NCBI GenBank assembly: GCA_045631205.1 | Contig: JAZQUI010000016.1 | Span: 1 to 64,000 of the forward strand | Direction: 5' to 3' | Origin: HGM04593 sp045631205 | Lineage (GTDB): Bacteria > Bacteroidota > Bacteroidia > Bacteroidales > Bacteroidaceae | DNA: 64,000 nt | Part shown: piece by piece, positions 17,753-26,853 of the stretch | Position numbering within the stretch: the stretch's first letter is position 1 | Layout: every line of letters begins with the position of its first letter | Made by a program: the position numbers and the translations under genes | The notes under the pieces: generated by a model | The model's database searches: none | What the model was told of the DNA's origin: nothing | The model's input: the letters and a program-made list of their open reading frames with translations, nothing else

Positions 17753-18032
17753 CATAAAATAAAAATTATTTTCTGTAAAGTTTTCAACAGGTTGTTAATT
17801 CTTCTATTGCTTTGAAAATAAATCTTTTGTTTGTTGTTGTTGAGGGTGGGGTGTGTGGTGGTTTTTATCGGCTTTTTTTGTGCTTGTGAGTCTCTTTTGT
17901 AATGAATCTCGGTTGTGGGTTTATTTGTAATAGCAGCACTATGCATAATAATTCTCTCCTTTGATGCATCAAGGGGGAGTGACCTGCATGGCCGAGGTGT
18001 ATTCTAACAGCAATAGTTTTCATTTTGTTGCA
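17753..18032. other. Non-coding spacer between mraZ and the C1 peptidase gene
   Basis: I see no gene here. The plus strand carries a T/G-rich stretch (about 17825-17885, including several TTG repeats) and, at its right end, one copy of a dispersed repeat (17951-17997). Short open frames on both strands have no family features. Confidence 0.6.
17951..17997 (+). repeat. Dispersed intergenic repeat, copy 1
   Basis: Contains the 12-bp palindrome TTGATGCATCAA (17961-17972) followed by a GGGAGTG...CCTGCA...GGCCGAGG block. The same arrangement occurs inverted at 31389-31440: over about 39 bp the two differ by three substitutions and one 1-bp gap. Neither copy is in a gene. Confidence 0.75.
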
Positions 18033-18033
18033 T

Positions 18034-18063
18034 AAAAAAAAGCCACCCGAAGGCGGCTTTTTT
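18034..18063 (-). terminator. Rho-independent terminator of the C1 peptidase gene
   Basis: On the minus strand a stem GCCGCC with GGTGGC closes a TTCG tetraloop, flanked by A-run and T-run (eight T), 19 bp past the stop of the peptidase gene. This is a textbook intrinsic terminator and separates that gene from the dcw operon. Confidence 0.9.
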
Positions 18064-18081
18064 GTAAGATATTTATATCGG

Positions 18082-19488
18082 TTATTCTTCCGGAGTAAAC
18101 ATAGGATCCCAAGCGGGGAGTAAAGTTGGTTTCTCCTCAAGAACTTTGAGAACCTTTTCGGGTACATACTTCTTGTTCACAACAAGGCGGAACATATACT
18201 CGTTGAACCACTCATCGGTCATAATCAATGTACCTTTGTAACCGCTTGCAGCGCCCCAACTGTTCTCAACCTGCCATTTTGTTGTATTTCCGTTCTCGTC
18301 AATATCCACGGCTTTAAGTGTCATAGCGTGTGAAGAGCCGCTGTCGTATGTCATTACTCTCTCTTTCTTGTCCATAGTGAAGTCTATGCCAAAGAGTTCG
18401 CCGTAATTATAGTTGGCAATGTCGAGTGTGCCGCGTTTGCTGTCAAGGTATTTACCCACGTCGCACGAGAAGTACATCATTGTGCTGTCCTTGATTGATG
18501 CAATAGCCATCTGTTTTATCTCTTCAATGGGAAGGTTCACATACAACCAGTTGTGTCCATCGTAAGCGTGACGGTCGAACTCAATCTCGTAGCTCTTCCA
18601 ATAGGGGCGTGAGGGGTCGTTCATCAGCATAACAAAGTCGTTCTGCAAGTCAATGCCAATAAACTTGTCGTAGAAACTTTTGGGTGTGTATTTTTGTGGT
18701 GTTTCGCGATATTTGCCGTTTGCATCCTTGGGTGCCCACTCAAACTCGGTGGGAGGCACGCCATACACCTGTACAAGCATTTTATATACAACCTTCATCT
18801 GCTCTTTTTTCATAGCGAGAAGCTCTTTCTCCTTTGCGCCATTCTCGGCAGCTTCGCGCAGGCGAATACCAAATTCGCGCAACTTTCTTTTGAGCAATGA
18901 GTTGAATGCGTCGGTGTGGTTGCTGGTGTATGTCTCGCGCATAGCGTCTTTGGGTACAATACCGTATTTCGAGATAAGGTCGGCAACGCCTGTAAAAGTA
19001 CCGCCGTCGCTCAACGGGTTCTGGAACAGCCAAGTAACAAGGCGGTCATCCTGCGATTTCTTGCGTGTGTCTATTACACCTTGCAGAAACATATTGGATT
19101 TCTCAAGCTGGTCGAAGAAGAAGTTGTATATCTGTGAGAATTCAAAGCCTTCGAGTTTCTGTTCTGCAATCATCTTGGCGCGCATCACGTTCATGCCGGT
19201 GAAGAGCCAGCAGCGTCCCGACGATTCCTGGTCGGTTATGCCTTTCGACTCCACGCTGTTGCTGAAGTATGTGTCGAGTTCGTTGAGGTTCTCCTGGTTT
19301 ACCGAAAGGGTTTTAATGGGGTTGGCAAGCATAATGTTTTGCAATGCCTTTTCGGCTCCCGATGGTGTGTAGCTTGCGCTGATCTCTTTGAGCATTGCAT
19401 CGTCGATGCCTCCGTTTGCATTCTGTGCTGATACTCCGCCGGCGATAATCGCCGCTGCAAGTAACGATGTTATTTTCAACTGTTTCAT
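18082..19488 (-). CDS. Secreted C1 family (bleomycin hydrolase-like) cysteine peptidase
   Basis: Papain-fold aminopeptidase of the C1B (bleomycin hydrolase/PepC) group. An N-terminal signal peptide (about residues 1-21, ending VSAQ) predicts export, unlike the cytoplasmic PepC of Gram-positive bacteria. Catalytic Cys93 lies in SSGRCWLF, the His in SGSSHAMTLKAVD and the Asn in QVENSWG, so all three catalytic residues are present. Length is 468 residues. The protein probably trims peptides in the periplasm or outside the cell. It lies 45 bp after mfd on the same strand. Confidence 0.92.
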   Translation of the reverse strand: MKQLKITSLLAAAIIAGGVSAQNANGGIDDAMLKEISASYTPSGAEKALQNIMLANPIKTLSVNQENLNELDTYFSNSVESKGITDQESSGRCWLFTGMNVMRAKMIAEQKLEGFEFSQIYNFFFDQLEKSNMFLQGVIDTRKKSQDDRLVTWLFQNPLSDGGTFTGVADLISKYGIVPKDAMRETYTSNHTDAFNSLLKRKLREFGIRLREAAENGAKEKELLAMKKEQMKVVYKMLVQVYGVPPTEFEWAPKDANGKYRETPQKYTPKSFYDKFIGIDLQNDFVMLMNDPSRPYWKSYEIEFDRHAYDGHNWLYVNLPIEEIKQMAIASIKDSTMMYFSCDVGKYLDSKRGTLDIANYNYGELFGIDFTMDKKERVMTYDSGSSHAMTLKAVDIDENGNTTKWQVENSWGAASGYKGTLIMTDEWFNEYMFRLVVNKKYVPEKVLKVLEEKPTLLPAWDPMFTPEE

Positions 19489-19533
19489 AATGGTGTTTTG
19501 TTTTTGTTTTGTGCGAATATAGTATAAAATTTT

Positions 19534-22500
19534 CTAAATACCTATTTTGACGGCTCTTTCCACCTCCGAGATAAAGGCAAGGGCTGTTTCCACGTTCTTT
19601 ACATGGTTTATGGTTATTATACAGCGGTCGTCGTTCTCTTTTACCTGGCAACCGAACGGGCTTGTATATACATATGCCAGTATGCTGCCAAAAGCTTCGC
19701 TCTCGTAGAATTTTTTGTTCTTTCCATCGACAAAAAAGATGTTCATTCGCCCGCCTTTGAGGTATATTTTCTCCACCCCCAGTTCCTGTGCCTTGCGACG
19801 TAGTGTCACCATCTTCATCAGTTCTTCGGCCTCTCCTGGAATATCTCCGAAACGGTCCTTTAATCTTGTACGGAAGGCTTGTATCTCCTTTTCATCGGTG
19901 AGTGAGTCGAGCTCGCGGTAGAGCAGAATACGTTCATTGCTGTCGGGAACGTAAACGGCTGGGAGCAATAGTTCCAGGTCGCTCTCCACAAAGCACTCTT
20001 TCACAAAGAGGCTGTTGGTTGTCTCTTCCTCGTCGGGGAGTATGTCGGCAAACTCCTCCTCTTTAAGTTCCATAACAGCCTCGGCAAGAATTTTCTGGTA
20101 TGTTTCATAGCCAAGGTCGGCAATGAAACCGCTCTGTTCTGCGCCGAGCAGGTTGCCGGCACCGCGTATGTCAAGGTCCTGCATTGCGATGTGCATGCCG
20201 CTGCCAAGCTCGCTGAAGCTTTCGATGGCTTCGAGACGACGGCGTGCGTCGGTGGTGAGGTTTTCGCGTGGCGGGGTAAGCAGGTAGCAGAAGGCTTTGC
20301 GCTTGCCTCGTCCCACGCGTCCACGCATCTGGTGCAGGTCGCTCAAGCCAAAATGTTGTGCCTGGTTTATTATTATTGTGTTTACGTTAGGTATGTCAAT
20401 TCCGTTTTCCACTATGGATGTGGCAATTAGCACATCGTAATCGTGGTTAATGAAAGCATATAGAACTTTTTCGAGTTCGGCAGGTTCCATTTGTCCGTGT
20501 CCTATACACACGCGGGCATCGGGCACGTTGCGCTTAATCATATTTTCCAGTTCGTGCATATTCGATATGCGGTTGTTTATGAAAAATACCTGTCCGTTGC
20601 GGCTAAGTTCAAAGTTTATGGCCTCTTTAATGACATCGGCATCGAAGGTTTGAATTTCGGTGTGTATAGGGTATCGGTTGGGCGGCGGTGTCTGTATCAT
20701 TGAGAGGTCGCGCGCTCCCATAATTGAAAATTGCAGTGTTCGAGGTATGGGGGTGGCGGTCATGGTGAGTGTATCGACATTCACCTTGAATTGTCGCAGT
20801 TTCTCTTTTACGGCAACTCCGAATTTTTGCTCCTCGTCAATGATTAGCAATCCTAAATCCTTGAATTGTACATCCTTGCCTGTGAGGCGGTGTGTGCCAA
20901 TCACAATATCCACTTTTCCCTCTTTAATGTCGTCGAGCACCTTTTTGGTCGTTGCTCCGCTGCGTGCGCGGCTCAAATACTGTACATTGCAAGGGAACTC
21001 CTTCAAGCGTTTCTTGAATGTGAGGTAGTGCTGGTAGGCAAGTACGGTGGTTGGTACAAGCACGGCAACCTGCTTGCCGTCGGTGGCGGCTTTGAAGGCT
21101 GCTCTTATGGCAACCTCTGTCTTTCCAAAACCCACATCGCCGCAGACAAGGCGGTCCATCGGGCGGCTGCGCTCCATGTCTCTTTTCACCTCATTGGTTG
21201 CTTTTCTTTGGTCGGGTGTGTCTTCGTATTTGAAACTTGCTTCAAGTTCTGTTTGCAGGTAGCTGTCGGGCGAGTAGGCGAAACCTTTTTCCTTGTAGCG
21301 TTGTGAGTATAGCTTTATAAGGTCGCGCGCAATGTCCTTTATCTTCTTCTTTGTGCGCTCTTTTATGCGCTCCCACGCACCGGTGCCAAGCTTGTTCACG
21401 CTGGGCGCGTCGCCCTCTTTTCCTCGGTATTTCGATATCTTGTGCAGGTTGTGTATAGAGACAAAAACCACATCGTCGTTCTTGTATATAAGTTTTATAG
21501 CCTCCTGAACACCATTTGCGGCGGGAATACGCACAAGGCCACCGAACTTGCCTATTCCGTGGTCTATGTGTACAATGTAGTCGCCTATACCAAACTCCTT
21601 CAATTCCTTCAATGTGAGTGCCACCTTGCCGCTGCGGGCGCGTTCGCTGCGCAGGCGGAAGTTGTGGAAACGGCCAAAGAGCTGGTGGTCGGTGAAAAAT
21701 GCGTATCGCAGGGTGTTGTCGCAAAAGCCTTCGTGTATAGTCTTTTCAACAGGTGCGAACGGTATATTGTCGCCACGCTCCTCAAATATGGTTTTCAAGC
21801 GTTGCGCCTGGTTGCCATCATCGGTAAGCAAAGCCAGCTTGTATCCTTTCTTTATATATTCGCCGAGTGTGCTGCTCACAAGGTCAAAGTCTTTGTGGAA
21901 AAGAGGCTGTGGCGATGTCTCGAATTTTACCTTTGTGCCTGTGGCGTTTGCAGCGGTGCGCATCTCCCAATGTTTTGTGTTGCGCGCATAATTTTCGAGT
22001 TCTGGCGCGCTCATAAGGTCGGGCATCTGTGGCAGTTCGTTTTCCGATAGTTTTGCCTGCAATGAAAAACCCTCGTTGCGCAGTTTCTCCACACAACCCT
22101 TTACATATTCAAAATCCTTGGTTATGAATATGGTGTTTTTGGGCAAAAAGTCGGTTATGGCAACGCTTTCACAGCCGGTAACTTTGGGCACAATGGCAGC
22201 CTCGTCACAACGCTCACGCGATAGCTGGCTCTCCACCTCAAAAGTTCTTATACTCTCAATCTCGTTGCCGAAAAAGTCTATGCGGTAGGGGTGTTCCGAC
22301 GAGAATGAGAATATGTCGAGAATGCTGCCGCGCACGGCAAATTCTCCCGGTTCGTAAACGTAGGTCACCTCTTTGAATTTAAGTTCGTTGAGTCTTTTTT
22401 CAATGTCGGCGCGCACCACAATATCACCTGTGGCAATGTGCAGTGTTTTTTCTTCAAGGTCGCTTTGCGATGCAACCTTTTCGGCAAGAGCGTCGGGGTG

Positions 22501-22881
22501 GGTGATAATGGTAAGTCCCTCTTTACGACGTCGGCCGGTAAGGCGGCTCATAACCTCGGTGCGGAGTATGCGGTTCGCATCGTCGGTCTGCCCGTACTTT
22601 AATGCTCGGCGGAACGATGATGGGAAGAAAAGTGTTTTCTCCTCGCCGCACATCTGTACAATATCGTGATAGAAGTATCCGGCCTCGTCGGCATCATTCA
22701 TCACCACAAAAAAAGTCTGCTCGGGTGCGCGCTGTTTCAGGCCGCACAGCACCATTGCAGCTGCGCTGCCAGTGAGTCCTTCAATGTAGGCGCGTTTTTT
22801 GCTTCCCTCTTCGCGCAACTGCATCAGAGCATCTACTCCGGGGTGGTTGGCATATAACTGTTGTATATCTTTTGTTGTCAT
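19534..22881 (-). CDS. mfd: Transcription-repair coupling factor Mfd
   Basis: ATP-dependent translocase that removes RNA polymerase stalled at DNA damage and recruits UvrA. The 1115 residues show the usual order: N-terminal UvrB-like module, RNA polymerase interaction domain (KELKEFGIGDYIVHIDHGIG, about 430), then an SF2 motor with Walker A GDVGFGKTEVA (about 590), Walker B DEEQ, TATPIPRTL, and the QMRGRVGRGKRKAFCYLL motif, and a C-terminal TRCF domain. It is the first gene of its unit. Confidence 0.97.
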   Translation of the reverse strand: MTTKDIQQLYANHPGVDALMQLREEGSKKRAYIEGLTGSAAAMVLCGLKQRAPEQTFFVVMNDADEAGYFYHDIVQMCGEEKTLFFPSSFRRALKYGQTDDANRILRTEVMSRLTGRRRKEGLTIITHPDALAEKVASQSDLEEKTLHIATGDIVVRADIEKRLNELKFKEVTYVYEPGEFAVRGSILDIFSFSSEHPYRIDFFGNEIESIRTFEVESQLSRERCDEAAIVPKVTGCESVAITDFLPKNTIFITKDFEYVKGCVEKLRNEGFSLQAKLSENELPQMPDLMSAPELENYARNTKHWEMRTAANATGTKVKFETSPQPLFHKDFDLVSSTLGEYIKKGYKLALLTDDGNQAQRLKTIFEERGDNIPFAPVEKTIHEGFCDNTLRYAFFTDHQLFGRFHNFRLRSERARSGKVALTLKELKEFGIGDYIVHIDHGIGKFGGLVRIPAANGVQEAIKLIYKNDDVVFVSIHNLHKISKYRGKEGDAPSVNKLGTGAWERIKERTKKKIKDIARDLIKLYSQRYKEKGFAYSPDSYLQTELEASFKYEDTPDQRKATNEVKRDMERSRPMDRLVCGDVGFGKTEVAIRAAFKAATDGKQVAVLVPTTVLAYQHYLTFKKRLKEFPCNVQYLSRARSGATTKKVLDDIKEGKVDIVIGTHRLTGKDVQFKDLGLLIIDEEQKFGVAVKEKLRQFKVNVDTLTMTATPIPRTLQFSIMGARDLSMIQTPPPNRYPIHTEIQTFDADVIKEAINFELSRNGQVFFINNRISNMHELENMIKRNVPDARVCIGHGQMEPAELEKVLYAFINHDYDVLIATSIVENGIDIPNVNTIIINQAQHFGLSDLHQMRGRVGRGKRKAFCYLLTPPRENLTTDARRRLEAIESFSELGSGMHIAMQDLDIRGAGNLLGAEQSGFIADLGYETYQKILAEAVMELKEEEFADILPDEEETTNSLFVKECFVESDLELLLPAVYVPDSNERILLYRELDSLTDEKEIQAFRTRLKDRFGDIPGEAEELMKMVTLRRKAQELGVEKIYLKGGRMNIFFVDGKNKKFYESEAFGSILAYVYTSPFGCQVKENDDRCIITINHVKNVETALAFISEVERAVKIGI

Positions 22882-22946
22882 AAATTATCTATTGCCACAT
22901 AACAACTTTGCGGAAAACGCTTTTTCCGTTTCCCGCTCATTTCCTG

Positions 22947-22979
22947 CAAAAATAGAACAAACGAGCGAGATTAATGAAA
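22947..22979 (-). promoter_or_regulatory. Candidate mfd promoter
   Basis: Minus-strand TATTTTTG (22954-22947) matches the TAnnTTTG element, with TTTC 21 nt upstream (22979-22976), one base off the TTTG consensus. It is 66 bp before the mfd start. Confidence 0.5.
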
Positions 22980-23133
22980 CTTGTTTCGATATTTCTTACC
23001 GCGAGTGACGTTTATTTTCAAATTTCGTCTTAAAATAGTCAAATTGTTGTATTAAAAGTGTATAACGATGCAGAAAATAATGTAAAACAGTTGTTTGGTT
23101 GTATAAAAAAATATGAACAATAATTTTTTATTG

Positions 23134-23141
23134 TATATTTG
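23134..23141 (+). promoter_or_regulatory. Candidate -7 element before the thioesterase operon
   Basis: TATATTTG is a full match to TAnnTTTG, 53 bp before the ATG at 23195. No TTTG is found at the expected distance upstream. It lies in the 313-bp mfd/thioesterase divergent spacer, which is AT-rich and otherwise shows nothing I can name. Confidence 0.5.
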
Positions 23142-23194
23142 CACCTCTGCACGGCACTACAGCCATTTGTGCAGGCAATAAACAAATTGTTGTT

Positions 23195-23608
23195 ATGGAA
23201 GAATATGTCTATAAACACAAGATGAGCGTGCGCGACTATGAGCTCGACTTTCAAGGAGTTGTCAACAACTCCAATTATCAGCACTATCTTGAGCACGCCC
23301 GTCACGAGTTTTTGAAAACCCGTGGAGGCAGTATGTCGGCTTTGCACGATGCGGGTGTCGATCCTATGGTTTCTAAAATAACCATCGAGTACAAAACCCC
23401 TCTGCGTGGTGGCGACGAGTTTATAGTAGGCGTGAATATGGTGCGTGAGGGTGCAAAACTTGTATTCCTGCAGGATATTCACAACCTTGCCAATGACAGG
23501 CTTGTTGTAAAGGCGCGTGTCGAGGTTATCTGCCTTAAAGACGGGCGTTTAACTCGCGGTGAGATGTTCGACGAGGTGTTTAAGGATTTTTTCAACAATA
23601 ATAAATAG
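23195..23608 (+). CDS. Acyl-CoA thioesterase, 4HBT/YbgC-like
   Basis: Hotdog-fold thioesterase of 137 residues, expected to hydrolyse acyl-CoA esters in the cytoplasm. The family's active-site region is seen as VRDYELDFQGVVNNSNYQHY (about 11-30), where YbgC-type enzymes have an Asp and the GVV-x-N-x-x-Y pattern, followed by LEHARHEFL. The C-terminal strands include KITIEYKTPLRGGDEFIV. Substrate is unknown. It heads a run with a small membrane protein and a CoA-transferase. Confidence 0.85.
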   Translation: MEEYVYKHKMSVRDYELDFQGVVNNSNYQHYLEHARHEFLKTRGGSMSALHDAGVDPMVSKITIEYKTPLRGGDEFIVGVNMVREGAKLVFLQDIHNLANDRLVVKARVEVICLKDGRLTRGEMFDEVFKDFFNNNK

Positions 23609-23613
23609 CAGTT

Positions 23614-23997
23614 ATGGAGATAATCTTTGTTGTAGTGGCGGTTGTAGTCGTTTTTGTAGCAAAAATGATGTCAGGCCTCTCTGCCGGTGCTACAGCCAAA
23701 GAGGCCAAGCAGTTCAAGAAGGTACTGCAAGAGCAGTTCCCCGAAGTGGAGGTGCTTGAAAAGGCAGAGGAATACAAAATTCCGGTTCCGAACAAGGAAA
23801 CGGTCAAGCCCCAGCCCGTGAAGAAGAAAAGCACTCCTTTGCAGGCGAAGCGTTCCGAAGGCGAGCGTGCCGTGTCCCAGGCTCCTGTTGTAAAAAAAGA
23901 GGAAAAGAAAAAGAGAGACGGCTATGCCTTGAAGAATAAATCGGATATAAAAAAGGCAATAATATCGGCCGAAATATTTAATAAGAAATATATTTGA
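23614..23997 (+). CDS. Small membrane-anchored basic protein, unknown function
   Basis: I do not recognise this 127-residue protein. It starts with one strongly hydrophobic segment (residues 2-17, Val-rich), probably a membrane anchor or uncleaved signal. The middle (about 60-85) is a Pro/Lys/Glu linker, and the C-terminal third is basic (KKEEKKKRDGYALKNKSDIK) ending in a short predicted helix. The start lies 5 bp after the thioesterase stop, and the CoA-transferase follows 28 bp later, so co-transcription is likely. The codon pattern and downstream context make it a real gene. Confidence 0.75.
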   Translation: MEIIFVVVAVVVVFVAKMMSGLSAGATAKEAKQFKKVLQEQFPEVEVLEKAEEYKIPVPNKETVKPQPVKKKSTPLQAKRSEGERAVSQAPVVKKEEKKKRDGYALKNKSDIKKAIISAEIFNKKYI

Positions 23998-24025
23998 TAA
24001 TCAACTAATAAAACACATTCACAAA

Positions 24026-25513
24026 ATGAGTTACAGAATAATGACAGCCCAGGAGGCTGCTTGCTACATAAATGATGGCGACGGTGTCGGAATAAGCGGT
24101 TTTACTCTTTCGGGAACTCCCAAGACTGTGCTCCCCGAAGTTGCGAAGCGTGCCGAGGAGGCACACGCTGCCGGTAAGCCATTCAAAATAGACCTTTACT
24201 CGGGAGCATCTACCGGTGACGCCATCGACGGTGCCCTCACACGTGCCAACGCGATACGTTTCCGTGCCCCCTTCCTTTCAAACCCCACTGTGCGTACAGC
24301 GGTAAACAACAAGGAACTTACATACACCGACCTTCACCTCTCTTTGATGGCTCAGGACCTTCGTTACGGTTATATGGGTAAGGTGAATGTGGCAATCCTC
24401 GAAGCAATCGACATTACCCCCGACGGTAAGGTTTATCTTACCACTGCCGGTGGTATCGGCCAGACAGTTGCCAACCTTGCCGACAAAATCATCATTGAGC
24501 GCAACACCTATCACCACACCATCGGTTTCCACGATGTGTATGAGCCTGCCGACCCTCCCTATCGTCGCGAGATACCTATCTACAAGGCCGACGACCGTGT
24601 GGGCAAGCCCTATGTTCAGGTCGACCCAAAGAAGGTTATCGGTATTGTCGAGGTAAATATGCCCAACGAGGTGGTTCTCTTCAAGGAACTCGACGATGTT
24701 ACCCGCAAGATTGGTGAGAATGTTGTCGATTTTATAATCAGCGATATAAAGCGTGGTATAATTCCCGCAACCGGCCTCCCCATTCAGAGTGGTATCGGTA
24801 ACGTGGCAAACGCTGTGCTTAAAAGCCTTGAAAATGCGACCGAAATTCCGCCCCTTTATCTCTACTCCGAGGTGTTGCAGGACTCTGTGATAAAACTTAT
24901 GGAGGCAGGAAAGGTTATTGCCGGAAGTACCTGTTCGCTTTCACTCTCGCAAGAGTGTCTTTCACACGTTTACGACAATCTCGACTTCTTCCGCGACAAG
25001 TTGATACTCCGTCCTTCGGAGATTTCAAACCACCCCGAAATAATTCGTCGTCTTGGTATTATTGCAATGAACACCGCCATCGAGGTCGATCTCTACGGCT
25101 GCGTGAACTCTTCACACATCTGCGGTACACGCCTTATGAACGGTATCGGTGGTTCGGGCGACTTTGCACGTAACGCATATATTTCAATCTTCACTTGCCC
25201 CTCTACACAGAAGGGTGGCCAGATAAGCTCTATTGTGCCTATGGTTACACACGCCGACCACACCGAGCACGATGTTCGCGTGGTGGTTACCGAGTGGGGT
25301 GTTGCCGACCTTCGCGGTAAGGGACCCGACGAGCGTGCCAAGTTGCTCATCGAGAATTGTGCCCACCCTGCTTACAAGCAGTTGTTGTGGGATTACTTGA
25401 AGATTGCGAAAAAAGGTCACGTGAGCCACAATATTGCAGCGGCTCTCGGTATGCACGCAACATTTGAGCGTGAGGGTGATATGAGCCTTACCGATTGGAG
25501 TAAATTTGCATAA
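24026..25513 (+). CDS. Acetyl-CoA hydrolase / succinyl-CoA:acetate CoA-transferase
   Basis: Class I CoA-transferase of the Cat1/AarC/ScpC group, 495 residues. These enzymes form a glutamyl-CoA intermediate; the probable catalytic Glu is in LYSEVLQDS (near residue 280), and the oxyanion/glycine loop is GIGGSGDFARN (about 375). The N-terminal domain starts with MTAQEAACYINDGDGVGISG. In anaerobic gut Bacteroidota such an enzyme can move CoA between succinate, acetate or propionate during fermentation. Which acid is used here cannot be read from sequence. Confidence 0.9.
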   Translation: MSYRIMTAQEAACYINDGDGVGISGFTLSGTPKTVLPEVAKRAEEAHAAGKPFKIDLYSGASTGDAIDGALTRANAIRFRAPFLSNPTVRTAVNNKELTYTDLHLSLMAQDLRYGYMGKVNVAILEAIDITPDGKVYLTTAGGIGQTVANLADKIIIERNTYHHTIGFHDVYEPADPPYRREIPIYKADDRVGKPYVQVDPKKVIGIVEVNMPNEVVLFKELDDVTRKIGENVVDFIISDIKRGIIPATGLPIQSGIGNVANAVLKSLENATEIPPLYLYSEVLQDSVIKLMEAGKVIAGSTCSLSLSQECLSHVYDNLDFFRDKLILRPSEISNHPEIIRRLGIIAMNTAIEVDLYGCVNSSHICGTRLMNGIGGSGDFARNAYISIFTCPSTQKGGQISSIVPMVTHADHTEHDVRVVVTEWGVADLRGKGPDERAKLLIENCAHPAYKQLLWDYLKIAKKGHVSHNIAAALGMHATFEREGDMSLTDWSKFA

Positions 25514-25525
25514 TACACTATTCTC

Positions 25526-26062
25526 GTGAAGAAGAAACTTGTAACGGAAATGGGGCGCATAGGGCGTGAGGAATTCAAAAACTCCGAGAAGTTGCCCCTG
25601 ACTGTGGTGCTCGACAATGTGCGCAGCCTGCATAATGTGGGTTCTGTGTTTCGCACAAGCGATGCATTCAGAGTGGAACGTATATTGCTTTGCGGCATTA
25701 CCGCCACACCCCCTTCGGCCGAAATACACAAAACTGCTCTCGGTGCCGAGGAGGTGGTGCCCTGGCTACATTTTACCGACACACTTGATGCCGTTGCGCT
25801 CTTGAAGAGCGAGGGCTACAAGGTGTGCTCCATAGAGCAGTGCGAGGGTAGCATCGCCTTGCAGAGTTTCGAGGTTGAGCCCGGCACACGATATGCTGTT
25901 ATTCTTGGCAACGAGGTCAAGGGTGTGCAGCAGCCGGTGGTCGATGCAAGTGATGCGGCGATAGAAATTCCGCAGTTTGGAACAAAGCATTCGCTTAATG
26001 TTTCGGTAACAGCCGGTATGGTCATTTGGGAATTTGCAAAGAAGTTCGGTTGGGTAGAATAA
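25526..26062 (+). CDS. TrmH/SpoU family RNA 2'-O-methyltransferase
   Basis: SPOUT-fold RNA methyltransferase of 178 residues. The three SpoU motifs are present: motif 1 LDNVRSLHNVGSVFRTSDAF, motif 2 YAVILGNEVKGV, and motif 3 IPQFGTKHSLNVSVTAGMV, the parts that form the SAM-binding trefoil knot. I keep the GTG at 25526 (MKKKLVTEMGRIGREEF) because related proteins carry this N-terminal segment; an ATG at 25550 is the alternative. The RNA target (tRNA or rRNA) is unknown. It lies 12 bp after the CoA-transferase and is followed by a terminator. Confidence 0.88.
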   Translation: MKKKLVTEMGRIGREEFKNSEKLPLTVVLDNVRSLHNVGSVFRTSDAFRVERILLCGITATPPSAEIHKTALGAEEVVPWLHFTDTLDAVALLKSEGYKVCSIEQCEGSIALQSFEVEPGTRYAVILGNEVKGVQQPVVDASDAAIEIPQFGTKHSLNVSVTAGMVIWEFAKKFGWVE

Positions 26063-26080
26063 GGAAGAATTAATATATTA

Positions 26081-26114
26081 CACAGCAGCAACGGCGTTAG
26101 TCGTTGCTGCTGTG
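26081..26114. terminator. Bidirectional terminator hairpin
   Basis: Perfect 13-bp stem CACAGCAGCAACG (26081-26093) with its complement (26102-26114) around an 8-nt loop, between the convergent methyltransferase and DUF4294 genes. T-runs are weak on both sides. Confidence 0.75.
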
Positions 26115-26128
26115 CGTTTATGGTCTTG

Positions 26129-26731
26129 TTAAATTTGCCCGTTTACAACAAGTATAATCACACGCTCAATTAAAAAATCCTCGCCAGTGGGGTCGTATGT
26201 CTTTTTCAGGCTTGCACCGAATAGTTTTGCGAAAGATTGGTAAAATACCGCCTTGAACGAGCCCATAAATAGCTTTATAAGCTGGTAGGCATTCTGGTCA
26301 CACTCGCGGTCTATGAGCTTTATGAGCAGTTTGCCCTGTCGCAGTGTGAGTCTTTTCATTTTAGGGGTGTAAATCTCCTTCAGTTCCTCCTCCTTGTTGT
26401 CGAGATATGTTTTTTGCGCTCTTTTGTCGGGGAGAGTTTTAAGGTGCGCTTCTGTTTCGTAGATAATGTCGCGTATCTCCATTGCAAGGGGAATGGTTTT
26501 CTTAACATCCCTCACAAGGCGGTCGTAATATGTCTGTTGTCTGTTGTTCTTGAAGATAAGCGGCGCGTAAGCGTAGTAGGTGGGGAGAGTTATGTGCGGT
26601 ATCTTCTCGCCCTTGTACTCGCTCACCCCCACAACGTATTTTTCCCCCTCGTCGGTGGATATTTTTCTCTGTGCAACGGCTGTGTGCAGGGCGAAAAACA
26701 GAAGCATTATACTAAACAAGGTTTTGTTCAT
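26129..26731 (-). CDS. Exported DUF4294 protein
   Basis: A 200-residue protein matching the DUF4294 family, found in Bacteroidota and of unknown function. I start at the ATG at 26731 (MNKTLFSIMLLFFALHTAVAQ), which gives a clean signal peptide; an ATG 27 bp upstream would add nine residues in front of it. The mature protein carries the family's features: HITLPTYYAYAPL, then a helical region with RDVKKTIPLA, LKTLPDKRAQKTYLDNKEEE and GQLLIKLIDRE in the form GKLLIKLIDRE. The unit is single, bounded by hairpins on both sides. Confidence 0.85.
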   Translation of the reverse strand: MNKTLFSIMLLFFALHTAVAQRKISTDEGEKYVVGVSEYKGEKIPHITLPTYYAYAPLIFKNNRQQTYYDRLVRDVKKTIPLAMEIRDIIYETEAHLKTLPDKRAQKTYLDNKEEELKEIYTPKMKRLTLRQGKLLIKLIDRECDQNAYQLIKLFMGSFKAVFYQSFAKLFGASLKKTYDPTGEDFLIERVIILVVNGQI

Positions 26732-26800
26732 TGCCTGCAAAAATAGCAGTTTCATCAATATTCACCTTTGTTTTTACATAAAATAATTCTTGCAAAAAAA

Positions 26801-26826
26801 ATATGGCCCGTCGCGACGGGCCATAT
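26801..26826 (-). terminator. Rho-independent terminator of the lipoprotein gene
   Basis: A perfect 26-bp palindrome (ATATGGCCCGTCG and its complement) followed on the minus strand by a T-run (complement of the A-run at 26793-26800), 27 bp past the lipoprotein stop. Confidence 0.9.
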
Positions 26827-26853
26827 TCGTTGGTAAAGATATAAACGAGCAGT

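Noticed and set aside
17693..17755. Longer MraZ starting at 17755
   Set aside because: The added residues are encoded by the operator and promoter repeats and do not match the family.
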